The position numbers and the translations under genes were made by a program. The notes under the pieces were generated by a model, which was not told the DNA's origin, did not search any database, and was given only the letters and a program-made list of their open reading frames with translations. A stretch of DNA of 64,000 bases from Jacaranda mimosifolia (Eukaryota; Streptophyta; Magnoliopsida; Lamiales; Bignoniaceae): contig CM032125.1 of assembly GCA_018894105.1 (NCBI GenBank), forward strand, positions 29,993,032-30,057,031. The letters are read 5' to 3'. Shown here piece after piece: positions 33,921 through 46,258 of this stretch. Within the stretch, counting starts at the first letter, position 1; every line of letters begins with the position of its first letter.

Positions 33921-34294
33921 GTATCAGAACATGTAATAACTTAAATGATAAAATATTAATACGAAGAACAACTGTTTTGCTTGTGATATGCTAGATATGA
34001 AATTCCGGCCGCCAGTGAAGAAATGGCCCTGTAGAATACTCTTAACGAGAATTTGAATTTTTAGACTGCGCTAGATATGATATTTTATTTTGATCAGCTG
34101 GAAAAAAATGTGTCCTAAAGATATTTCTAAGAGCCAATAATGTACAATAATATCCAATGACAATGATTCTTTAAATGTCTCCTAATTATGTTATGTTCAC
34201 ATGGCCTTGAAAAATATATATGCACCCTCGACAAGTGGAGTATCTGTACTGTCGATAAAAATAGACATATTTGGGAAGAAGTAATAGGCAACTT

Positions 34295-34710
34295 GCAGAC
34301 GTTTGGGTGAGCTTATAAATTCTAAAATATTCTATAAAATATTTTATAAATTCTAAAATATCTTATAAAATATTTAAAAATTTATAAGTTGATAAAAATT
34401 TGATAATTTTTTTTTAAAAAAGAATTCATAAGATTTTAAAATAAAATATTATGAGCTTATAAGTTCTTTTAAAAAAAAGTAAGGAACCCTAACTTATTTT
34501 TAAAATCTTAACAAGCTTTTTTTTATTTTTAACCATTTTAATTATAAATTTATCATTATTAACATCTTATAAGCTCTAAGGTCTTATTTTATCCAAATAT
34601 TTCAACAACTTATTTTAAAAATAAGATCCAACAATTTATAAACTCCAAAAATATCTTATAAGATGTAGGAGCTTATAAAATATTTTAAATAAACTTAGCC
34701 AAATACCCTC
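34295..34710. mobile_element. AT-rich MITE-like insertion built of cttataaaatat motifs
   Basis: Inserted in a spacer that reads gcaacttgatctcatctt without interruption at 44043 and 56657. Ends gtttgggtgagcttataa and, reverse-complemented, gagggtatttggctaagttt. Interior dominated by cttataagat/aaatatttta motifs that also occur, presumably from an older related insertion, at about 30440-30840, 34860-35230, 44200-44480 and 56820-57100. Confidence 0.55.
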
Positions 34711-37700
34711 TTGATCTCATCTTATTAGGTACAACAACGCAGCTTATTTGTGGGACATAGAATTTTTTTATTTTATTTCATATTTATGTTTTATTTTAAT
34801 TTGATGATACTATGTAAAGTGTATTTAATTTTTATTAAAATTATTTTTATAAGAAAATATTTAATACATTCATCGCATATCTTATAAAATGTTTGGTAGC
34901 TTGTAATGTTATAAAGTGGCTGGTAAACTTTAGAAAAAAATCTTATATACATTCAAAATAAGATATTAAAGTCTTATATTACTCTTTTAGGAAAAGTAAG
35001 GAGATCCAAATTTATTTGTAAGATCTTAACAAACTCACCTTAAAATAGTAGCCATGTTAATTACAAGATTGTCAGTATTAACATCTTATAAGTTTCAAAA
35101 TTTTAGTATATCCAAACATTATAAGAGCTTATTTTCAAAATAAATCCTGACATCTTATAAGTTCTAAAAATATTCCATAAAATATAAGAACTTATAAGAT
35201 ATTTTAAAACTTATAAAATGTTTAAATAAAATTATTCTAACACTCTAATTAAGCATATACTTACATTAAATTTTAAATTTTGTTATGCTAAATAATAAAA
35301 TTATCCATTATATTTCATAAACTTATAAAAGTTTAATTCGCTCTGAAAATGAAAAATGTTTATCCCATCCCTGAATATAATGTCTTCGAAGAGCTAAAAC
35401 ACAACTAGCTCTCATTGTAGTAGGCTATAATAATTTTGTTTGCCATTGAGACCCATCAATTTGAAATGCAACTTAGAATCCCAAAAAAAGAAAATAAATA
35501 AAATAAATAAAATAAAAAAATAAATGCAAGTATTGATGTTGGAAATAAAGATAATTGGGGATAAAGCGATGAGCTGGTAAGCGCAATCATTAATTTTTAA
35601 ATCTAATAATAAATTATAATTACAAAAAAATTTAGTAATATTTCAAATTTTATCTTGTAAAAATAATAAAATCGCCATTCAGTGCTTCAAAATTAAAATT
35701 CTCAATCTCATCCCCGTAGTAGTGTCCGCAAAGAGCTAAAACACGACTAGTCCTCTTTGGATTAGGGTGCAATAGAATTAATTGTTTTGGTGTGACTCGT
35801 CAACTTGGAATGCGACTACTGTTGTCGCGTTTTTATATATTAGGGTACAATAATGTTGCTTAATTGTGGGGACTTATCAACTTGGAGTCTTGGAGGGCAA
35901 CTACTGTTGTCAGTGTCACTATTCTGGTTCGTAAAAATCAAAATTGGAGGCGTTCTGACGATTTTTGGGCCCTTATGGTGGTTGATCTTGAGCTTTTGGG
36001 AATGAGACCTGTAAGTGGGATCCATTAAGAATATTTAAATTGGAGCACATTGTGGCACTCTCAATAGTCAATGGATTAAATTTTAATTTGAAGTCAATTT
36101 GAATTAGATTTGAATGTTAAAATTTTTATCTGACGAATTAGATTCGATTATTAATATTCATAATTTAAAATAAGTGGATTGGATTACAGGATTAAGCAAT
36201 TCGATCGGTTAAAAATGTGAATTCAAATTTTAATATTTTTTATTAAATTAAAATTGTTATATATAATATTAACAAAGATTTTAAAATAAAATCTATATAC
36301 TATATTGATCTAATATTTATATTAACATCTATTTTATACTATTAATTATTAAGTCTTTAGCCTAAAAAATAAGGGAGATACTGGTAAAATGTCTAATATA
36401 ATAATATATAATATTTTTTACATATGCATTAATATAATGTGAAATACGGGTTTAATATTCAAATATTTAACTTTTTGACTAATATATAGTAAAATGTTGT
36501 TAAAAATTTAAATATGATGTAAATTTACTTTATATATACAATATTTTTATGCAATATAAAAGGAAAAAAGAAAAAAGAAAAAAAGAATTAAATCAGATTG
36601 AATTTTATCGAATTTTGGATATCCATCGGATTCGAATATGGTACTAATTAATTAAAAAAGATCCCATGGGATACTAGGTTAGATTCGGATATAAATTTTG
36701 ATAATTGAATTCGAATTCAAATATAGCTAATCCGATCCAAAGCCGACCCATTGACAATCCTAACTCTCAAAAAGAGAAAGAAAAAAACAAAGAAAAAGAA
36801 GGGAAAAGAATACGTAGTATTTATATATATCATAAAAATTAACGAATTCTAAGCATGTTCTAAGAAATGAATTTCTTATAGAGTCAACATCAATCCAAAG
36901 GTTAAAGAAGCATGTCGACCAACATTGATATGAAATATATTCTATGATAAAAAATATTAAATTTATAATAACTTAATTGAATTTTCTTATAGATCCTACT
37001 ATATCATTGATAAAGAAAATTGACTAGTCACTCTCCCTAATATTGAGGATATGCATGTAAGTCTTTGCAAAGCAAGAGGTGCATGTGCTGCTACTAATGT
37101 TAAAGGCCATCCCTGTACTTGGGCCCCTTGACGCATAGTATGACATTTAAGCTGCTTTGATCATTCCATACCAATTTTCATCGATAGGCTTGAACTTCAT
37201 GGAATATAGCAGTTGAGTTTTTATTTAATTAGGTATGATGCAAAATTTTTAAAATATGATGTTGCCACATGATTTTTCTTTTTTAAATCTATTATAGGAG
37301 ATGAATAAATTGTTGAAGTCTGATAGTAGTGAGACTCGTTGGAGTTTTCTCAGTAGTAGTGTGGCTCCAACCATTGCAACCATTAATTGTACATTTGATC
37401 CTATTAATAAAATAAAGTTTATTTTCTATTGGATTATACCTCTAATGCATTCCATCAGTGTCTATATTTTTACATATTTGCCCTTAAACGCAATTGCAAC
37501 GCAACAATCATGTGCTGTTGTTGAGCTATTGGCAGAAATAGTGAGTGAGTTGTGAGTTACAAGTCACATAGTGCATTGTTTCCTATTTAACAGAGAAGCG
37601 TCTTGTGGGAGATGGTTTAGTAGTTCGAATTCTCTATTTTGATTAGTATTTTATATTAAAAATATATGTCAAGGATCTTAATTTTTTTTTTTTTAAAAAA

Positions 37701-38506
37701 AAACTTTAATTAGTATGTATCTATCTGCTGGAAAAGAAGATTTATACTTAAGGATAAACACTCGTTGTAAGATCATGTTTGGAGAAGTATGGCGCGTTCT
37801 CTTTTTTAAAATGATGTGAAATGAGGCAAAAGGCAAATTAATTAAGTTGACAGTTAATTAGCCAATAAGTTTGTTTCAAAATATCTTGCAATTTGATTTT
37901 TATTTAATTTTATATTTTAAATAAGCAATCTTTCACCAGAGAGACTAGTTAATTTTTCGATATTTATAAAGGCGCCTTTCTTTATTAACCCTCCCCCCAC
38001 CCCCAAAAAAAAAGAAACATGGCACATGTTTTTAGTGAAAAAGAAAAAATATTTTGTATATTAATTTGTAAAAAGTTAAAATTATAATGAAATCTACGAT
38101 CGTTAATTTTTTATTTTGATGGAAAAAAGGGTAGAGGAAAAAGCGACTAACGCAACAATTCTCTTGGGCATGATCATAAGTATCTAGTATTACTATAAAA
38201 TATCTAATTTAAACAATACTTATTGTCCTAAAAAAATGATCTCAACCAGTAACTCAACTAAAGTGCTAATTAAATTAAAGCCCCATACTATAAAAAATGA
38301 CTGATCACTAATTATCATTACAAACAAAGTAAATTTTATTTTTTAGAAAATGACGAGCCAAATTAATCAAGCTACGTATGACTGTAAATCCGCCATAATT
38401 AATCAACATTTGAACACTAAACACAATAGTTGACAGGTCACATGCCAACTAGGGGCCAATGCCCCAAGTTGTTCCTTGGAACATAGAGAAGTAGTAGGGA
38501 TAGGAA
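34711..38506. other. Array spacer between B-psi and C-psi units, noncoding
   Basis: Contains the conserved spacer landmarks agagctaaaacacaactag (35392), agagctaaaacacgactag (about 35732), ggatccattaagaat (about 36019), ggatatgcatgtaag (about 37048) and aaattgttgaag (37308), matched near 44630-45760 and 57250-58390. An 84-codon open frame at 37301-37555 is not conserved in the other units and is not called. The segment 36050-36750 is unit-specific AT-rich sequence. Confidence 0.55.
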
Positions 38507-39468
38507 TACGGCTGTAAATGGATATTAAACAGTACGAATACACAGTATTTGTATCTATATCTATTTAATTTTCATAATATTTGTATTCGTATCCGACGAA
38601 TATTTTTTTAATAACATTCGAAATCATATCCGTCGGATATTAACAGAATTCAGACAGGATGTATCCAATAATAACTATAGGATACATCTGCTTATAAATA
38701 TTCAAATATCCATTTACAAATATCCAAATATTCAAATCAGTTAACTTATAATAAAATGCATATTGTTTCTAATAAATTTCATTAAAAAAAAGTTTACTAC
38801 TTTATTTAGAATTGAAAAATTAATTATTCTTGATTAGTTAATTTTTCTATTTAATGATTGACTTTATGATTAATTAATATTAATCAAATGGCACCAATGC
38901 AAATTAATTATAAAGTCAAGCAACAATAATTTTATATTAATTAATTTTATTGTTCATATATTGATTTTTCATTTTTTTTTTATTTGGTAGTGTTTAATTA
39001 TCATTAATATCGTCTATAGATTCTTCATAATCCTTAAGTACTAATTTTTTCTTATTAATTTTTTCATTACTATTTTTTACCTATATTCATTTATATATAA
39101 TTATGAGATTTCATATTGAAAAAATAAAAATAATTTATTATGTATAATAAGATATTATATACAATAATTTTTTTTAAATATTATTTGTATATTAAAATAC
39201 ATGAAAAATTAGAATATATTATATATAATAATTTTTTAAACAATATTTATCGGTTAGGGATAACGAATTTAATTTAATTACGAATAATCAAATATAAAAA
39301 TGGATATGTAATCAGAACGAATATTAAACAGATCGAACTCGTTTACATCAGATATCTACTAAATGAATACGAATAATATTTATGTTAAAGGAATACGAAT
39401 AATATGCTCTTAAAGCGAATTCAAATGCGGATAATAAATAAATTTTCTAATATCTGTTTACAATCCTA
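38507..39468. mobile_element. MITE-like element, TAGGGCTGTAAAT family (copy 2)
   Basis: Homologous to 19574-20565 and at the same place in the unit. Ends TACGGCTGTAAATGGATATT and, reverse-complemented, TAGGATTGTAAACAGATATT. Shared position means insertion before these two units separated. Confidence 0.72.
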
Positions 39469-39699
39469 GAAATAGAGATAGAACATGGGCATATAGCAAA
39501 TCCAACTTGGCCGCCCTCTTTATACTAAGGTACAATGCATCTAATTATATTAAGAAAGGGATCAACCTGAACCATCAAATCAATACAATTAGGATAAGGA
39601 AAGAGGTGGCAAAGCCATCCAATGTAAATTAGGCAAAGGAAGATTCATATATATGGCCACTGTTAAGAGTTGGTTTTCATGTCCTTAAAAAGAAAATTC

Positions 39700-40145
39700 G
39701 AACTTACCTAAAATAGTTATTGGACTTTTAAGAGTGACGGAGTCAAAATTGACAACACTAGCTCATAATCAGTACCAGTCATTAGCAAAGTTCTAGACTA
39801 GGTTGAAAAAATCTAAGTTACCCGTACTGGTGGAAGACGAGATGTGGAGTGTAATAGGGAAAAACTTATTTTCAGCCCTCGCCAAACACTATAAATCCCC
39901 CATCTTTCAAAGGCAAAGTACGCTTTTACACATTTCCTAAGCCGTTACACTGTCAAATTACCCTCAGGCCAAAAATTGATTTAAGCATTGGAAGGTCTTA
40001 GTCGAGAACCTTCTCAGTTAGCTCAACGTTTGTTCATTGGTTGTAGAATTCAATCCACATCATCTAATATTATCTTTCTGATCGAACCATACCTTTTGGT
40101 TGAAATTGAGAAACCCATCTCAATAAAATTGACATCATCATTAAT
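39700..40145. repeat. LTR-like remnant, copy 2
   Basis: Shorter version of 20890-21650, with an internal deletion; retains acacatttcctaag, gatttaagcat and aacgtttgttcattg. Confidence 0.4.
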
Positions 40146-40193
40146 AAAAATATTATCAAAATTATTTCAAATTTTACTTAATTAATTACTATT

Positions 40194-42190
40194 AATATTA
40201 TTAATTATAGAAATTAAAAAAATATTTAATCAGCATTGCATAATAATATGCTTATCCATTTTTTTTGCTTAATTATAGTTAAATAAAGTTTGATAATTAA
40301 ATAATATTATTTTTGTTTCATAATTTTTATTCATTTTATCAAATTATTATGTCACAATAATTTCTTTAATTATAAATTTTTTAAGTTTAAAATTAAATTA
40401 ATTACACATCATTTCGCAATCATATATCAATCATTACAAATATATACATACATACATACATCAATTAACCATATATATCCACATATATTTATTAAATTTA
40501 AAAATACAATTTTATTATACTAATCCGATAAAAAAGTGACCGATTGATATTTATAGTAAAATTTATCTTCTACAAAATAATTCCAAACAAACAATTTCAT
40601 TTTTCCTGTTTTCTTAGAACAAAACCAAACAGTGGAATCATTCCCTAATTTAAACTTTCAAAACACCTTTTATCCACAATATTTTCCAAAATTCACTCAA
40701 AACGCAACCAAACATAGCCTGTAGCTTTTAAGAGCTAACTATAAATATATAAATTTAACCATGAAGGGCCGCGTAGCTGTTGATGAGAGCCAACGCATTA
40801 CTCGTCATATGCGCCACCTTCACAATCTTCGACCTAACCGCCGTCTTAACAGCGCCGTTCATAAATTTTCCGGCGAAGCCGTCCATGCATGTGTCCTCGT
40901 CTGTCAAGGCGGCGCTGACCCAAGTCTGAATGTCATTCAACATCAGCCCGAAATTGGACCCTTTGATCTGATTCATCTCCGCCATGGACTTTCTGAACTG
41001 CTCCACCGAGTCGCTCAGCTCCTCCACGCAGTCCCGAATGGCGCCCACCTCCCGGCGGGTCATGCCTGCTCCGCGGGAGAGCTTGACCACGTCGACGGAG
41101 GTGGAGCGGGCAATCTCGAGGCTGACGGAGAGGGCGGCGTGGGCGAGGAGCTTGGGGTCTTGCTGGATGGCGCTTGCGTGGCTCGAGAGGGATATTATTA
41201 ATTACAAAAATTAAAAAATATTTAATTAGCAGTGTATAATAATGTGCTTATCCATTTTTTTGCATAATTATCATTAAATAAAGTTTTATAATTAAATAAT
41301 ATTATTTTTGTTCCATAATTTTTATTTATTTTATCCAATTATTATGTCATAATAATTTCTTTAATTATAAAATTTTTAAGTTTAACATTAAATTAATTAC
41401 ACAACATTTCATAATCGTATATTAATCATTACAAATATATACATACATACATACATCCATCAATTAACCATATATATCCATATATATTTATTAAATTTAA
41501 AAATACAATTTCATTCTACAAAGCTAGCAAAAAAGTTACCGATTGACATTTAGAGTAAAATTTGTATCCTACAAAATAATTTCAAACAAACAATTTCATT
41601 TTTCATGTTTTTTCAAAATAAAACCAAACAATTGAATTATTCCCTAGTTTTAATTTCCAAAACACCTTTATCCATAATATTTTTTAAAATTCACCCAAAA
41701 TACAACCAAACATAGCCTATAACTTTTAAGAGCTAACTAAAAATATGTAAATTTAACCATGGAGGGCCGCGTAGCTGTTGATAAGAGCCAACGCATTACT
41801 CGTCATATGCGCCACCTTCACAATCTTCGTCCTCACCGCCGTCTTAACGGCGCCGTTCATAACTTTTCCGGCGAAGCCGTCCATGCAGGTGTCCTCGTTT
41901 GTCAAGGCGGCGCTGACCCAAGTCTGAATGTCATTCATCATCAGCCCGAAATTGGACCCTTTGATCTGATTCATCTCCGCCATGGACTTTCTGAACTGCT
42001 CCACCGAGTCGCTCAGCTCCTCCACGCAGTCCCGCATGGCGCCCACCTCCCGGCGGGTCATGCCAGCTCGGCGGGAGAGCTTGACCATGTCGACGGAGGT
42101 GGAGCGGGCAGTGTCGAGGCTGACGGAGAGGGCGGCGTGGGCGAGGAGCTTGGGGTCTTGCTGGATGGCGCTTGCGTGGCTCGAGAGGGA
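40194..42190. repeat. About 998-bp tandem duplication covering the 3' two thirds of a PMEI gene
   Basis: Bases 40194-41191 and 41192-42190 are direct copies (stop codons 998 bp apart). The junction at 41190-41195 fuses the interior of a PMEI reading frame (residue about 61) directly to the 3' flank sequence tattattaatta found at 40195. Confidence 0.88.
40755..41191 (-). pseudogene. PMEI-domain inhibitor, 5'-truncated copy (C-psi)
   Basis: Open from residue about 61 (LSSHASAIQQ) to the normal stop, with the third and fourth cysteines and the C-terminal block MTSNALALINSYA intact. It lacks the promoter, ATG, signal peptide and first cysteine pair because it begins at the tandem-duplication junction. 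An internal ATG at 41090 could open 111 residues but would give an unsecreted partial domain. Treated as a pseudogene despite its intact frame. Confidence 0.9.
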
Positions 42191-42367
42191 GGAATAGCAG
42201 AGGGCCGGGTAGGTGGTGGTGGAGCAGGAAGTTCGGATGAACGTCGTGTCGGTCGCTCCGGCGGCTGGTCTGGCGGTGCAGCCGGACTCAATGGAGGAGG
42301 AAATAAGTGTGAGCATTATAAGAAGAGTTGCAGTGGATTTACAGGTATAACTGCCCCAACTTTCCAT
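41753..42367 (-). CDS. PMEI-domain inhibitor (pectinesterase inhibitor 9/11-like), copy D
   Basis: Intronless, 204 residues, colinear with copy A. Signal peptide with core LLIMLTLIS, cysteines at 48, 57, 114 and 161, and all family blocks intact. Differences from A by eye include E27, T31, A36, I44, R100 in place of Gly, N157 and A173. Predicted secreted inhibitor of a cell-wall pectin methylesterase. Its promoter is intact, and the truncated copy C-psi lies immediately downstream. Confidence 0.93.
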   Translation of the reverse strand: MESWGSYTCKSTATLLIMLTLISSSIESGCTARPAAGATDTTFIRTSCSTTTYPALCYSSLSSHASAIQQDPKLLAHAALSVSLDTARSTSVDMVKLSRRAGMTRREVGAMRDCVEELSDSVEQFRKSMAEMNQIKGSNFGLMMNDIQTWVSAALTNEDTCMDGFAGKVMNGAVKTAVRTKIVKVAHMTSNALALINSYAALHG

Positions 42368-42440
42368 CTCTCTTAGATTCTCTCTGTGTTTCTTTTTCCA
42401 GACTATTTGGTTATGAAAATGCGGGATAGAAAGGGCTTCA

Positions 42441-42447
42441 ATTTATA
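42441..42447 (-). promoter_or_regulatory. TATA box of PMEI-D
   Basis: TATAAAT on the minus strand about 74-80 bp before the ATG, same context as copy A. Confidence 0.75.
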
Positions 42448-43575
42448 GGGAAAAGAATTTAGGGGACCATACATACATATATATATATATATATAAATTA
42501 TTATAAAAAGAACCTAAGGGGACCATATATGACTGAATGATAAAAAGTTTCAAACTTGTTCTACGTAAATTCTAGCATTAAAACTTTTGTTTGAGGATAA
42601 TTTATTGCGTGTTGATCCTAACTTTAATATATTTTGTCATATACTTTTATTTTATAAATATAATTTAAACACATGTAACTTATAATTAAATATATATTAA
42701 AAATATTTGAACTAATTTTATTGATTCCTTCCTACCTTAAAAACACTTATCGATTAACATATGCTATTTGTGGCTCCATTTAATTGTGTTTCACTATCAT
42801 TAATATGGTGATAATAAGAGTGCAAGTAATCATCTAGTTGAGTTTTTAAAATTTTTAAGTTCAAGATCAAATTTAAAATCAAATGAATTGGAGCTCGACA
42901 AACTAAGTACAATTAAGCTTGAATTCAAGCAAAAAAATTGATATTTAAATTTATTCAATTATTTTAATTATTTTGAATAATACTATGCATGCTGTTATAA
43001 CTTATATAGTGCCAATTAAATTAACCAAAAAATTTGAGTTATTTTTGTTTTACTATACCACATAGGTGTTATTAGTAATAAATATCATTTTATTCTTAAT
43101 GAAATTAGTACTATTGTCATTAATAATAACATCATATATTTTAAAATTGAATAAAAAAAGGAGCATAGTAGGCTAGAGAGTTTTCGAACACCTTTATTCA
43201 AGCATGATATCAAGTATATATTCTGAACTTGCTAAAGTATTTGAACTTGAGCTTGAACTCGAGCCAAGTTTAATTCGAATCGACTCAATGCATCTGACAA
43301 TTTTAGGTAAAAAATGATGAGACTTATCATTTAAAAAAGATAATGCAAAACATTTGATAATTTAAATAGATAATATTATTTTAGTCATTTAAGGATTAAC
43401 TAACTACGTATAAAAACATGTAATAATTCAAATGATAAATATTAATATTAAGAACTACTGTTTTGCTTGTGATAAAGAAATGGCCATGTAGGATACTCTT
43501 AACCAAACTGCCGCTAGAATCTAGATATGATATTTTCTTGTGATCAGCTGGAAATAAAACGTGTCCATTTTCCTA
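42448..43575. other. Upstream region of PMEI-D
   Basis: Noncoding, closely matching 54975-56119 (copy F) and, less closely, 22945-24110 (copy A). Contains an (AT)n run near 42476-42495. Confidence 0.55.
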
Positions 43576-43909
43576 TGGACCCGTTCGATTTTATTTTTAA
43601 AACTTATTTTCATATATTTTTTTATTATTTTAAAAATAAAATACATTACTTTTTACATATTTTTACTCAACATTAATTTTATTTTCATTTTCAAAATACG
43701 TACCTCAATAACCTATATATATTATCTCTCTCTATTCCATTATTTTTATCTCTTTCGACCTACAACTTACTAAATCTATTATAATCATTATTTTTTAAAT
43801 GATATACCCAAATACAAGCCATTTTTAACTTATTTTCACTAACTGCTTCTCAACATTTTAAAAATGATAGAAATAAAAATTAAAAATGAAAATAAAACCA
43901 AACGGAGCC
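43576..43909. mobile_element. MITE, 334 bp, GGACCCGTTCGATTTT ends (copy in unit D)
   Basis: Left end GGACCCGTTCGATTTTATTT; right end reverse-complemented GGCTCCGTTTGGTTTTATTT. A homologous copy lies at the same place in unit F (56120-56471); units B and E lack it. Superfamily not certain (Tourist/Harbinger-like or hAT-like). Confidence 0.75.
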
Positions 43910-46258
43910 AATAATGTGACAATGATTCTTTAAATATCTCCTAATTAGGTTATGTTAACGTGGCCTTAATATGCACCCTCAACAAGTGGAGTATCCATAC
44001 GTACTGTCGATAAATATAGACATACTTGGGAAGGAGAAATACGCAACTTGATCTCATCTTATTAGGGTGCAATAGTGCTCCTTATTTTGGTACATGAGCC
44101 CTCTATTTTATTTTATATTCTAATTTAATAAAAATATGTTAAGTATATTTAATTTTTATTAAAATTATTTTTATAAGAAAATATTTAATACATTTATCAC
44201 ATATCTTATGAGATGTATGAAAACTTTTAAAAAGTTATAAAGTGTTTGATAAACTTTAGAAAAGATCTTATAAAATAAGATATTAAGATTTTATAAAAAA
44301 AAAAAATTTAAAAATAAAGAGTTCTTAGCTTATTGGTAAAATCTTAACAAAATCACACCTTATAATTTTAGCCGTGTTAGGAACAAGATTGTCAATATTA
44401 ATATCTTGTAACTAACATCTTATAAAATTTAAAAACATCTTATAAGATATATAGGAACTTATAAAATGTTTTAAGTATAATTAGTCAAAAATCCCTCTAA
44501 ATTATGAATATACTTACATCAAATTTTAATTTTGTCCTGTCAAATAATAAAATTGTCCTTTATATTTCATAAAATTTTAATTCGCTTTCAAAATGTAACG
44601 TTTTTATTCCATCCCCGAATATAAATTCTTCAAAGAGCTAAAACACAACTAGCTCTCGTTGTAGTAGTGTACAATAAGTAAATATAATTGAGGATAGAGT
44701 GATGAGCTGGTAACTGCAACCATTAATTTTTAAATTTAATAATAAATTATAATTACATAAAATTTTAGTAAAATTTCAAATTTTATTTTGTAAAAGTAAT
44801 AAAATCGCCATTCAGTGCTTCAAAATTAAAATTCTCATTCCCATCCCCATAGTAATGTCCGCAAAGAGCTAAAACACGACTAGCTCTCTTTGGTTTAGGG
44901 TACAATATTACTAATTGTTTTGGTGTGACTCGTCAACTTGGAATGCGACTATTGTTGTCGCGTTTTTATTGGGGTACAATAATGTTGCTTATTGTGGGGA
45001 CTTGTCAACTTGGAGTGCTACTATTGCGGTGTCACTTTTCTGGTTCCTAAAAATTAAAATTGGAGGTACTATTCATACGCTTTTTTGGGTCCTTATGGTG
45101 GTTGATCTTGAGCTTTTTGGGACCTATAAGTTGGGATCCATTAAGAATATTTAAATTGGAGCACTATGTGGTACTCTCAAAAGAGAAAGGAGGGAGAAAA
45201 AAAAAGAAAGGAAAAAAGAAATACATAGTATTTATATATATCATAAAACTAACGAATTCTAAGCATGTTCTCATAAATGAATTTCTTATAGAGTAAACAT
45301 CAATCCAAAAAGTTAAAGAAGCATGTCGACGAGCATTGATACAAAATATATTCTATGATAAAAAAAATATTAAATTTATAATAAATTAATTGAATTTTTT
45401 TATAAATCCTACTATAAAATTGATATGGAAAATTGGATAGTCGATCTCCCTTAGATTAAGGATATGCATATGTGTCTTGCGATGCAAGCGGTGCATGTGT
45501 TGCTGCTAATGTTAAAGGTCGTCCCTGTACTTGGGCCCCTTGACGCATAGTATGGTGTTTAATCTGCTTCAGCCATCTCATACCAATTTTCATTGACAGA
45601 CTTGAATTTCATAAAATATAGCGGTTAAGTTTTTACGTATGCCTTTTTATCTTGTAAGTACTCTATTTTAATTAGTTATGATGCAAAAATTTTAATGTAC
45701 GATGTTGCCACAAGATTTTCCTTTTTGAAGTCTATTATAGGAGATGAATGAATTGTTGAAGTTTGATAGGAGTGAGCCTTGTTCGAGTCTTCCTTAGTGC
45801 TAGTGTAGCTCCAACCATAACAATCAAATAATTGTATATTTGATGCTATTAATAAAATTAAGTTTATTTTCTATTAAATTGTGCCTCTAAAGTGTTCCGT
45901 CAGTGTGTGTATTTTCATATATTTGCCTCAGAATGCAATTGCGATGCAACAATTACATACATATTTTTAGTGGAAAACAAAAAATATATTTTTTATATAA
46001 ATTTGTTAAAATTTAGAATTATAATTAAATCCACTATAGTTGATTTTTCATTTGGATGAAAAAGGGCAGAAGAAAAAGTGACTAGCGCAACAATTCTCTT
46101 GGGCTTAATCATAGGAATCTCCTATCGCTATAAAATATCTAAGTTTAACAATAACTATTGCCCTAAACAGATGAGTCACATCAATCTAACTCTACTAAAG
46201 TGCTAATTAGAGTGAAACCAACTACTATAAAAGTGGTTGATCACTAATTATTATTACA
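43910..46258. other. Array spacer between PMEI-D and the E-psi unit
   Basis: Matches 56472-58880 nearly throughout (cttataagat-rich part, agagctaaaacacgactag, ggagcactatgtggtact, gatgaatgaattgttgaag). No gene; short open frames at 44915-45296 are not conserved across units. Confidence 0.6.

Noticed and set aside
33622..33936. 104-codon plus-strand open frame
   Set aside because: Lies almost wholly inside the 328-bp Mutator-type MITE and is absent from the empty sites in other units.
37301..37555. 84-codon open frame with a hydrophobic stretch
   Set aside because: Homologous positions at about 45740 and 58365 have in-frame stops, so it is not conserved.
41759..42376. 205-codon plus-strand open frame exactly opposite PMEI-D, with parallels at 40761, 54288, 61727 and 22256
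   Set aside because: These mirror the GC-rich PMEI reading frame; family motifs, signal peptide, cysteines and promoter all support the minus strand. The antisense frames shorten in other copies.
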